Notes under the pieces: generated by a model
The model's database searches: none
The model's input: only the letters and a program-made list of their open reading frames with translations
Told to the model about the DNA's origin: nothing
Position numbers and translations under genes: made by a program
Source of the DNA: Dermatemys mawii
Taxonomy: Eukaryota; Chordata; Testudines; Dermatemydidae
Direction of reading: 5' to 3'
Length of the DNA: 64,000 nucleotides
Assembly (NCBI GenBank): GCA_007922305.1
Contig: ML677373.1
Location: forward strand, 10,342,127-10,406,126
Shown: positions 55,017-64,000 of the stretch, piece by piece
Position numbering within the stretch: position 1 is the stretch's first letter
Layout: the number at the start of each line of letters is the position of its first letter

Positions 55017-55165
55017 GATAAGGTGGGTGAGATAATATCTTTAATTAGACCACCTTCTACTGGAGAGAGAGACAAGCTTTCATGCTTACACAGAGCTCGA
55101 AAGCTTGTCTCCTCTCACCAGTAGAAGTTGGTCCAATAAATATTACCTTACCCACCTTGTCTCTA
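55017..55165. mobile_element. Penelope-like fragments, second family, head-to-head inverted pair
   Basis: The left arm (55017-55082) and right arm (about 55099-55165) are inverted copies of AAGGTGGGTGAGATAATATC... with GAGAGACAAGCTTTC/GAAAGCTTGTCTCCTCTC at the inner ends. The right copy keeps GAGCTCGAAAGCTTGTCTCC, i.e. half of stem II, GAAA and stem III of a hammerhead layout, but the CUGANGA box is absent. Confidence 0.5.
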
Positions 55166-58100
55166 ATACCCTGTGACCAACACTGCTACAGCAACACTGC
55201 AAACTTCCTCTATAGTCATTTGTTCAATCTAGTTTGTGGGTGATGCCGTCAGAGCAGATTCCCCATCTTTTTCTTTTGGTGTTTCTTCTCCACAGTTGTC
55301 ATCCTTGATAAATCAGTATATGGTTGTGAATGTGAAGGAGCATTTTAAATACAAAAAATTGTATACAAATGTTTGTGTATGTTAAGTATCATTGGAGTTG
55401 AGAGAGTCTGGAAGTAGAATAGGAACCCTCTAGTTTTTGGGTTGTGAACTGCTATGGTGTGATAACTAGAGCAAGGATCGTTGGCGTGACCTATTAAGGA
55501 CCTTCTCATATTGTATATGAACTGCTGCTATATGTCTGTTAGAATTGACATGTAAAATGACAGCTGTACTAATTCTATCACTGTATTGATGCTGAATGTA
55601 CAATCTCTTCACAGTTATTTTCTCAGTTTTCATGGAGGGGCAGGTTCTGAAAAATAGGTTTCACTATATTTAGATCCAACAAACTTGGTATGCAACTATA
55701 TGGATGCCTGCCCTACCTCCCCCACCCCACCCTCCATGCAAAACAACCCAACCTGGCAATTCCGTGAAATGTCCAGAAATGTGAGATTCATAATGCTCTC
55801 CCTTGGAGGAAACTCTGTCCATAAGACTATCCAGGACCATTTTAGAGGTCCCCTCAGACAGTTTTACCTGGATCCTTGCATCTTGTATGAATGGCAGTAA
55901 CTTACCAGCTGAAAGCTTTGTGGGGGACACAAGCTGTTGTTTGCTAACATTCTGTCTTTGTCCTGGAAGTGGCCCCTTTAGCAATATATCTGTGCTTTTG
56001 GAACTTGCAAGGGGCTCCTCCAACATTCAGTCCACTTTTTGTGGGGAGGGTCCTCTCTAGGTTTCTGGAGAGGGGAAGCTCTGCTGATGTGCCCACGTTC
56101 TAGGTGGTGTGGGTGGCCTTGTCTGTCATTCCACCCATTCTCAGGTTAAATATTGCTTGCTTCAGGTTGCCAGACTACATTCTCTAATGGCAGATTGAGT
56201 CCGTGCAAACACAGTAAAGTTTCCCATTTATGTTCTCTTCTCCTCCGCCCTTCTCCCTAATGAAAAAGCTTTATATGACATTTTATCTTCTGTGTCCCCC
56301 CAGTGTTTATTTTTACTGTTGAATGCATTGGAAACAATTTGCTTGTAAATTTTCACTGACGAAACGTGGTTCCAGTGCAGTCATGGTTTCAGGGTTATTA
56401 AAATGTTATAAAACATAATAGGCTGGAAGAGTCCTTTGCTTTTCAGTAAATATTCTTTGTAGAGATGGGCTGGCATTAAAACAGCTACAAGGTGCTGCCT
56501 TGTTTCCTATAGGTAAGTCATTCACCTCCCTAGCTGGCTTACCCTGATACATGCAACAGAAACGTGCATTGAAATGAACTGGGTCATTCATTTGAATGTT
56601 CATTTTTCAGATAGATAGACTTGTTAATCTTCAAAACTGTGCCTGCCCCATTTCTAACTCAGCTGAAGACCTCAGCACTTTTCTGGCTCTTCTGCCACTT
56701 TTCCCAGTCCATGTCAGATAATTGTATTAGAACCAAAATAGACCACTAGAGTTATAGACTGACTTCTTCAATTAGGAACAGCCTCTTCTATATATATCTT
56801 TGTAACAGGTGACCTAGTTTGGCTAACAATACGGATGGCTGAACATATAAATATACCTCTTCAGACCCTGCTGGAGCAGAAGAAAGCAACTGGGTCCTCA
56901 TTCCCTCATATGATTTCAACCATCGCACACTCCTTCAACCTTTTCCCTGCACATCTGCGATCTCACTGACTGGCTTCCCTTAGTGGGAGGCCCAGTTCTT
57001 TTCCTCCCTCCCCACAGGCTTCATGTAACTCCCCACAAAGTCAAAACATTTATGAACCTGTAGGGGAACAAGTGGACCCCTATGTACTGATCTTCTCCCA
57101 GTACAAGTTGTTTATCCTGCCTATTTACAAATAGCCCTGTGTTTAGTGGCAGATTCAGCACGAGTGTACCATATGTAATAGTTAGGGTCAGCTGCTGTAT
57201 TGACTATTATATTTTATTGTCCTAAAACTAGACAGACATACTATGCAGGTTTATATATGAGAACAGAATAAATACTGAAAGTTCATTGACAACTTACACA
57301 GTTATGGCAGTATTAGTAACAATGCAAATGAATCAGAGAGGTAGCAAATGAAAGATATTCAAAATGTGTCATTATTCCAGGGTAAGTGGGCAAGGGTTAC
57401 ACAGCAATAATCACATCACGTTGTGGGAGAGATTCCAGAGTAAAAGGAAAGACCTCACAAGAGAATGAGGCAGACAAGCATGGAGTCGCTGGAAGGAGAG
57501 ACAGAAGGATGTGTCCCAGTCTTAAACAGTTAGTTTTGGACTGATTGATCATGGATGAGCCCATTCTGTTTCATTTAAGTGTCTTTTTATGTGCCCCACC
57601 CCCACCCCCTTAACTAAATCATTTGGTTTTCTTCTGTCAACTTTAGTTCATTCACTATTTTCTTTATGGTGTAAAAATGTGTCCAAATGGAATAGGTTGG
57701 ATTGTTCCACAACAACAAAAATGTAAAATATGTAGATTGCTTTAATATTTTTTATTTCTTGCTCCTCAGTTAGGTTGCTACAGATGGTGGAAAAAATCCC
57801 ATTGGGTTCAAGCACTGCTCCTTTACGATTATGGCACTGCATCAAACTGTATATCCTGGGCAGGCCAAGATAAAGCTACGTGAGAGAGATTCTCAAAGAT
57901 GTCCCCTCCATGAACTTTCCTGTAAGTTTTCATTGTGTCTCAGTCTAGTCTAGCCAATGACTCAAGGATCAAGTAATTGCCTGGATGGAAGTCAGGATGT
58001 ATGGTATCTCAAGACACTTAGTTTCAGAATAATTTCTCAAGGATATTTGAACATTTTAGAAACGCATTACTGTCTGGGGCCATTTCAAGTCATGGAGGCA

Positions 58101-58187
58101 CAACAACAGAACATCAGAGTATTAGTACACTAAACCAACACAGAGAAAGGGAAGACTTGTATCTCTTGGGTAGGTAAGCACTAATAC
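55166..58187. other. intergenic or distal UTR, nothing recognised
   Basis: About 3 kb without an exon or repeat that I can classify. Open stretches at 55670-56060 on both strands overlap and show no known features. Confidence 0.35.
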
Positions 58188-59530
58188 ATGATGGCCTTTG
58201 CCACCATTATTATTCTAGCACTACCTTTTGATCTATTTTATGGAATCCAAACCCTACTAGATACCACAGATCTATATTTGTACACTCCACACCATTGTCT
58301 TCTCAAAATGTGGTCTATGACCTCCAGTAGCCTCGTGCTTCAGAGAATGGATGAACTCCAAGATCGTGGCCACTCCATTCTGGTAGGTCTCTGTGATGAC
58401 TCCAATCCCACTTCCCTTGCACAAAGACCTGATTTCCCAGGACCACAGTCAGCTGCTCCACTCAAACCTGAGCTCCCTTCATCTAATGGCCTGGAAACTT
58501 CATGGCTAACTTCCAGAGAGTAAGCTTGCTCAGAGCAAATTTGTCACATTTTACTAAGCAGTAGAAAGCCCTCCACCAGGGCTACTTGCCTCTCAAAGTG
58601 GAAGCAGTTCTCTGACTGTGCATCCCAATGTGGAGTCTCACCCCTGCGTTCATCCATACAAAACGTACTTGAATATTTATTGCACCTGAAACAGCAAGGT
58701 TTAGCAATCTCCTGTATGAAGGCTCACCTGGCAACAATATCCGCTTCCCCCCCAGGTAGATAACTGGTCTGTTTTTTCAAATGACATGTTTATCAGATTC
58801 CTGAAAGGCCTAGAAAGGTTATACCCTCAAATAAGAGAGCCCATTCCTCCCTGAAACATGAATTTGGTCTTATCGAAGCTTATGGAACCACCATTTGGAT
58901 CTTTGGTAACATGCTCCCTCTTATTCCTCTCCTGGAAGGTGGTTTCGTTAGTGGCCATCGCTTCGGCCAAAAGGGCCTCAGAACTCCATGCCCTCATATC
59001 GGAGCACTCTGTATACAGTCTTGTTTAAAGATAAGGTGTATTTACAGCCTCACCCCCCAGTTTCCTCCCGAAAGTTTCATAGCAATCGACCAATATTCCT
59101 TCCTGTTTTCTATCTGAAGCCGTATGCAAATAGGAATGAGTAACGTCTTCACTTATTGGATGTTAGATGGGCTCTAGCTTTCTGTGTAGAAGGAACTAAA
59201 CTCTTCTGTCCACTTAACTGTTTGTAGCTGTAATTGTCCGGATGAAAGGTCTCCAGTCTCTTCACGGACATCTTCGTCCTGGATTACTTCAAGTATTTGC
59301 ACTTGTTATGATCAGGCAGGTGTTTTGCTGCCAGCTAACCTGACTGCTCATTCCATTAGGTCGCAAGCATTCTCAGCAGCATTCTTAGTGCAGATCCCTA
59401 TTCAGGACATTTGTAAAGCAGCAACCTGGTCATTGATCCACATATTCTCCCATTATATCATCACTCAGCATTCCAGAGATGATGCCAAATTTGGTCGAGC
59501 TGTACTGCATTCCATGTGTCCATGAACTCC
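58188..59530 (+). mobile_element. DIRS-type copy B: RNase H end and tyrosine recombinase region, decayed
   Basis: 58370-58520 gives the RNase H-end pattern (RPDFPGPQ...SNGLETSW). It is followed after a stop by recombinase N-terminal pieces (KWKQFSDCASQCGVSPL, LEYLLHLKQQGLAISCMKAH LATIS) at about 58560-58740, and later YR-core pieces (about 58960-59180, 59340-59520). DIRS elements integrate with a tyrosine recombinase instead of a DDE integrase. Stops and frameshifts are frequent; 5'-truncated, no RT here. Confidence 0.75.
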
Positions 59531-59583
59531 AGTCCCTCCACCTATTCTTCTGCTTGGGCATGCAATCGCTCAAATTAAAAATG

Positions 59584-59885
59584 GTTACTAACTTTTAAAA
59601 CTGTTGTTCTTTGAGATGTGTTGCACGTGTCCATTCCATGACCAGCCCTCCTACCCCTCTACATTGGCATTTTCTGGAAAAAAGGAAATGAAGGGGCACA
59701 AGGGTCAGCTGAGTGTTTTATACCAGTGCTAACAGCATGCAGCAGCAGAGGATACTGAAGCCACCTCAACAGGTACCCCTGAAGGAGATAATTCTGGTAA
59801 CTGTGCTCGGGGCATGCGCACACCTGAAGCGGAATGGTCGTGTGCAACTCATCTTGAAGAGAAACAGTTACAGGAGGTTAATAAC
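59584..59885 (+). mobile_element. DIRS-type terminal module of copy B, inverted ends
   Basis: 59584-59618 (GTTACTAAC...CTTTGAGATG) and 59850-59885 (CATCTTGAAGAGAAACAGTT...GTTAATAAC) are inverted copies of about 35 bases. The inside includes TTGCACGTGTCCATTCCATG. It follows copy B directly, which supports it being the terminal repeat of the same element. Confidence 0.65.
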
Positions 59886-59930
59886 TTTTTTTTTTCCTAA
59901 CTGGCAATGGGTCTAAACAAAACCTGTTGT

Positions 59931-60199
59931 TGATTCTTTGATTATACCCGGTGCTAACTTGTTCCACCGTCTCTGAAAGAGAAGGGAAGGTCCAGATTCA
60001 GTATCGAAGAGCCATAGTTCATCACACAGTACAAGCTTACCTTGATTGTGGAGGAATGCAATCTTTGGTTTAGTTTTTGCAAAACAAGTGTTGTTTCAGA
60101 TTAGTATCTCATTTTATCCCTAGCCTCCAATGGTCAGGTTGGGATGGGGTTTTGGATTAATAGACTTCTCATGAATGCAGTTCAAGTGAGAAGATAGCC
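59931..60199. other. spacer between DIRS copies B and C
   Basis: About 270 bases with no recognised feature; it may be degraded element flank. Confidence 0.3.
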
Positions 60200-61440
60200 C
60201 TCCTCTCTCCGTCATCTGAGAGCCACAGCACCAGACGTTCCCAGGGCTAGACAGAGCTACATCTCAGAGCGACATCGCCAGAGGATCTTAGGGCCAGACC
60301 CCTTCTCAGATTCCCGATGCAGGATGGGACACAGTCAAACACCCCAACCTGGGCTTGCTTGACCTCATAGCATAGTGTTTCGAGTAGTGTTGGAGGTAGA
60401 GCACTCTTGTTTGTCCCCTGTCCAGGATATACTTACCCTGAGTAGAAAAGATTTCACTAACATCTGCTATCTGGATCAATTGAAATGTTTCTCTGTGTGA
60501 GACTGACTGTGCTATATTCAAGCAATCTCTCAAAGAATCCTAGTCATTTTAGATCACCTCCTCTCTCTAAAGAAAGCTGGTCTCTCAATCAGCTTTTAAT
60601 GAGTCCACCTTGCAGCCATTAGTGCCTTCCTCCCACCGATAGATGGGGGCTCTGTCTTTACCCACCCAACTACAACATGATTCACGAAGGGTCTCATCAA
60701 GGCCTTCCCACTAGTCATTAAACCAATACCACTCTGGGATCTTAACCTTGTGCTGTCAAAAAGTTCTAGATGTCCATTTGAACACTGAGTGACATGTTCC
60801 ATGTCCCACCTATCCTTGATGGTGGTATTTCTAGTGCCCATCACATGGGCCATGAGGTTCATCGAATTGGGAGCCCTACGTGCATACAGTATTTCAAAAG
60901 GACAAGATATCCCTTGGCCTTCACCCTAAATTTCTCCCCAAGGTTGTCTCCAAATGTCACAATAACCAATGTATTTACTTACCTATCTTTTTTCTAAAAT
61001 CCCATGCTTATCCCAAAGAGATGAGATTTCACTCCTTTGACATCAGGTGTGCACTGGCCTTTTACCTACAAAGAACCAAACCAATCAGACAGTATCCAAG
61101 ATTCTTCATCACAGTAGTAGGAAGATTCCATTGCCAACCTATATCCTCCCAAAAGATTTCTAAGTGGGTCTCTGTAATATCGAGTGTTGGCCTTAACTTA
61201 CCTTCAGCCTCCTGGCAGTATAACACCCCACTCCATGAGAACACAGGCCACCAAAATAGCATCCCTGCAGTAAGTCCTGATGCAGGACATTTGAAGAGCA
61301 GCCACATGGAGCTCTGTACACGTTTGCAAGCCATTATGCATTACTCCAGACCTTTGCTCCTGGTGCAGCAGTGGGGTCTGCCTCTTTGCTGCCAACCTCC
61401 TCACACCTACCTCTAGTCTGAGCACTATGAAGTACGCATT
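60200..61440 (+). mobile_element. DIRS-type copy C: tyrosine recombinase region, decayed
   Basis: 60540-60890 gives recombinase pieces across frames (VILDHLLSLKKAGLSISF, LAAISAFLPPIDGGSVF, LVIKPIPLWDLNLVLS, ELGALRAYS). 60880-61200 has an open stretch with FHSFDIRCALAFYLQRTKPI and PISSQKISKW, the C-terminal recombinase part. Same orientation as copy B but a different subfamily by sequence. Stops interrupt the first half. Confidence 0.75.
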
Positions 61441-61472
61441 GGGATCAGTAACCGAAGAAGAAATGGAGGTTG

Positions 61473-61747
61473 GTTACTGTAACTGGAAGTTTTTCAAGAT
61501 GTGTGATCCCCATCTGAATTCCACTACTTACCCTCCATCCCCTCTGCTTCAGATCTGGTTAGATTTGTGGTAAGAGGAACTAAAAGGGCATTGACCCACA
61601 CTGCCTCTTACACCCTTGCTTGGGAGCTCAAGGAAATCTGTGTGTGGGGAAGCGGGGGGCCAACACACACTGCTTGTTAAAATGTCCAGACTTGGGCGCA
61701 TGGTGTTCATATGTACCCAGGTGTGACTTCCACTTACAGTAAGTAAT
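61473..61747 (+). mobile_element. DIRS-type terminal module of copy C
   Basis: Starts GTTACTGTAACTGGAAGTTT and ends ACTTACAGTAAGTAATC, shorter inverted ends than the other modules. The inside shares 'TCTGAATTCCACTACTTACC', 'GATTTGTGGTAAGAGGAACT' and 'ACTGCCTCTTACACC' with the module at 37646-37953, so these two belong to the same subfamily. Confidence 0.65.
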
Positions 61748-62654
61748 CCCCATTTTTTAAGCCAAGCTCATGAAATTTTGGGGCTTGCCTCATGATTTTT
61801 GAATGCCGGGGGTTGGCAAGACTGGCATTTTCAGAAGTCAGACAACTTCTGCATCCTGCCAAATGTCCCAAGCCAGGGGGATGAGGCTCCTCTTCAGTCA
61901 TAGCCAAATAGCTGTGTGCTTTCACTAGGGAGGCATATGCTACAGAAGGGCTTCCCTGCCCTCTGGGATTGAAATCTCACAGGAATCTCTCTCTCTTGAA
62001 AGGAGAAAGAGAAGCTGCCAGTCTCCAGTTAATGTTTACCCAATATTATAACATTTATGTCAGCACTTCACTACGTAGCTTTTGGACAACCAGCACAGTG
62101 CATTGCAAGTTGTAGAACAATAGAAACATTTCCACTGACCAAGAGTACGAATTCTGAATTTTACAATCTAACATTCAGCATGCCCATGCTGACATGAATG
62201 TGCAATCTAATATGTGGAATTTTGTTTCTGGAGACCATCTGAGCATTCAAGCTTAAAAAATCCCCAAACCCTGGCTTTTCAGAACTATTCATGTGAGTAA
62301 TTCTCAAGCACTTGAATTTTTGTAAAAGTAAACATGAAATAGTCCTGTGCACATTGAAATAGAAGTTTACTTTGTATCCAGATGGTTATTCACGGCTCTA
62401 GTAAGTGCAAGAAATTATCCTTCATGAAGGGTTTCAGACATTAATTAACATTTTAGATAGTAATTTAATTTGTTGCCAGACTTCTTGCAGTTATAGAGTA
62501 AAGAATTTTTGCAAGGTGTCCCCAATTGCAATTCACAACTTTTACCGCTAGATGGTATAAAGAAATAGCTCTACCACTCATAAATATCCAGGTTAGCTAG
62601 AAATAAGAGGTTTGGAAAGCAGAAAGCTATCAGGGAGAGAGTGCATGTTACGTG
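61748..62654. other. intergenic, nothing recognised
   Basis: No exon, RNA gene or repeat identified. Confidence 0.4.
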
Positions 62655-62850
62655 TTCAGAATAGAGATCCCTGTGTTCTATTCCTGTATCTGCTACTGAC
62701 TGACTGTTAGGGGATTTCAGGTTAAGTCCTGTTTGGTCCCCTTCTCCATGGTTCAGTTTCTCCATCTGTCAAATGAGTCTTGCTTGCCTTATAGCAATAG
62801 GCCAGGCTTAACTAATCTTGGTAAATCACTTTGAATTCATCCTAGGATAA
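62655..62850 (+). repeat. MIR-type SINE
   Basis: Reads 'GTGTTCTATTCCTGTATCTG' at the degenerate box B, then 'CAGTTTCTCCATCTGTCAAA' and a 'GTAAATCACTTTGAATTCAT' tail. Diverged MIR in + orientation. Confidence 0.65.
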
Positions 62851-63443
62851 ACCATTCCGTAGAAATAATGCATGTGCAATTACTAATATTTATCACAGTC
62901 AAACATGACATGTTTTGAGATATTTGGGGTCATATGAAGTAAGGCCATGCCAACAAGCGCACACACACACACAGAGTAAAAAGTTCCTTACTCTGCAAAA
63001 CTACTTCAGGTTGAATTGCTGTCCCATCCTGGTAGATGAGGCCTAACTGTAACAGCTGAAAGACAGATAAAGGGATACAGGTATTAATATATATTCATGC
63101 TAATTAAAAGAGCAACATTAATTTGGTCCCCTGGTATGTCAAGTGTCCACTAATTTTGGGTGCCTGACTTGACACACCTAAGACCTTATCTTTCCAGAGT
63201 ACTTAGCATTTAGGTTTATTTCTTCAACACTCAGTGGAGCTTCAGTAAAAGACCCTGAAAACTAATCATACTAATTCGATCCTCTACTTGCAATTGCAGC
63301 TTTAGCAATTTGGAAAAAAAAATGCTTTCTTGTGCAGCTAAGCATTGAGGCTACATCTTTAGATCAATCAAAAGTTAAACTTTAACAGCTAAACCCAATA
63401 ATCCATACATAACTGTCTTATATCTGATTTCTCTCCCCTTAGG
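62851..63443. other. intergenic, nothing recognised
   Basis: AT-rich, with a short (AC)n run at about 62959-62973. No gene or classified repeat. Confidence 0.4.
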
Positions 63444-63549
63444 AAATCAGAAAAATACATCTTGAAAGAATTCTATGCCAATGATAGAAGCATTGGGAGC
63501 CAATGCTTCTATCATTGGCATAGAGTTCTTTCAAGATGTATTCTGATTT
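63444..63549. repeat. near-perfect long hairpin, 43-base arms, 3-nt loop
   Basis: 63454-63496 and 63500-63542 are reverse complements at 42 of 43 positions; the single difference would be a G-U pair in RNA. The loop is GAG. Beyond a 3-base bulge (AAA, 63451-63453) seven more pairs form (AAATCAG with CTGATTT, 63444-63450 and 63543-63549). No target duplication seen and no family recognised. It could be a template-switch inverted duplication, a small-RNA hairpin or a sequencing artefact. Confidence 0.9.
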
Positions 63550-63889
63550 TTTGTGTACGCAGATTAAAGAGGAGCGTCTCACTGTGGTTTGATCTGGTGT
63601 GCCCCATGATGAGGAACAAGGAGTAGAATAAGGCACCTAAAAATCTTAGCTGTGGATAACATGAGATTACACTGAGAGGCAACTTCAGATTTCAGAGCCA
63701 GTGATTCCCCAGGTGAGTCTAAAAGAATGTAGGATTTGGGGGTGGCGGGAATGATTTTAGCAAGGAGAATGGTTATAATAAAAGGAGCTTTAGGATTTTC
63801 TCTCTCTTGGGAAAGATGCTAATAGAAGGGCAGTCTTTGCTTTGGCCCCCATTATTGGAATACATTTTAAGAATGTATTATTTGTAGAA
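63550..63889. other. intergenic, nothing recognised
   Basis: No exon, RNA gene or repeat identified between the hairpin and the final repeat fragment. Confidence 0.4.
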
Positions 63890-64000
63890 CAGTAGCACTT
63901 TAAGGTCCCATCCAAGACCGGGGCCGCATTGTGCTACGTGCTGCACACCTAATGAAAGACAATCCTTGTCCTGAAGAGCTTTCACTCTAAATAGGCAAGT
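63890..64000 (+). repeat. old amniote interspersed repeat, cut by window end
   Basis: Reads AGGTCCCATCCAAGACCGGG, GCCGCATTGTGCTACGTGCT, GACAATCCTTGTCCTGAAGA and GCTTTCACTCTAAATAGGCA. This pattern is widespread in sauropsids and also leaves traces at about 20725-20800 and 50255-50310. Family name not known to me. Confidence 0.6.

Noticed and set aside
60880..61416. 178-codon frame as a host gene
   Set aside because: Carries tyrosine recombinase motifs of the DIRS copy C; the upstream half is broken by stops.
61751..64000. First exon of a downstream neighbour (ADSL follows TNRC6B in mammals)
   Set aside because: No frame or splice pattern resembling it is visible before the window ends.
1..64000. 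CRISPR array, bacterial operon or phage features
   Set aside because: Sequence is vertebrate with spliced exons and reptile repeats; no regularly spaced identical repeats were seen.

Overview
The window is a single vertebrate (sauropsid, most likely turtle) genomic segment. It carries the 3' half of one protein-coding gene on the + strand, TNRC6B (trinucleotide repeat containing adaptor 6B, a GW182-family miRNA-silencing scaffold). The rest is intron, 3' UTR and downstream DNA filled with reptile-type transposable elements. Turtle is an inference from the repeat mix: CR1 LINEs ending in the 'AGAATCATAGAA' class of 3' end, DIRS-type tyrosine-recombinase retroelements, Penelope-like fragments, amniote MIR SINEs and several hAT miniature elements. 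No bacterial, plasmid, CRISPR or operon structure is present.

Gene layout. Eighteen coding exons run from about 11078 to the TAG stop at 50921-50923. All have GT-AG borders, and all codon phases join without a break, giving about 926 residues of the C-terminal half of the protein. In order they encode the last GW-rich segment, a UBA-like domain, a Q-rich segment, the PABP-binding PAM2 motif, W-containing silencing motifs, a non-canonical RRM and the W-rich C-terminal tail. Upstream exons (the large GW-repeat exon that binds Argonaute) are not in the window; bases 1-11077 are intron. The 3' UTR starts at 50924 and could end near two AATAAA signals at about 53478 and 53508, although longer forms are possible. 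The next gene is not visible before the window ends.

Repeats. (1) DIRS-type material occurs as a decayed gag-like/RT copy in the intron after the PAM2 exon (about 33540-36420), as a separate terminal module at 37646-37953, and as two same-strand recombinase-end copies downstream of the gene (about 58190-59930 and 60200-61750). (2) CR1/L2 LINE pieces lie at 662-985 (-), 11680-12300 (+), 13550-13700 (+), 26566-28310 (-), 34515-34685 (+) and 47800-49205 (+, split by a hAT insertion). (3) Five hAT-type miniature elements have recognisable inverted ends and target duplications, three of them perfect 8-bp duplications; there is also one pogo/Tigger-like MITE and one element with a 10-bp duplication. 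(4) Penelope-like fragments lie at 8870-9085, 17555-17650, 33257-33360 and 55017-55165. Several retain a hammerhead-ribozyme-like core, and two are head-to-head inverted pairs. (5) MIR-type tRNA SINEs occur at five places.

Most notable points: the hammerhead-like cores in the Penelope-type repeats; a near-perfect 43-bp-arm hairpin with a 3-nt loop at 63444-63549; the recurring DIRS terminal module with inverted ends; and splice details in TNRC6B (a NAGNAG acceptor and three weak donors). I do not see a wholly new gene system.
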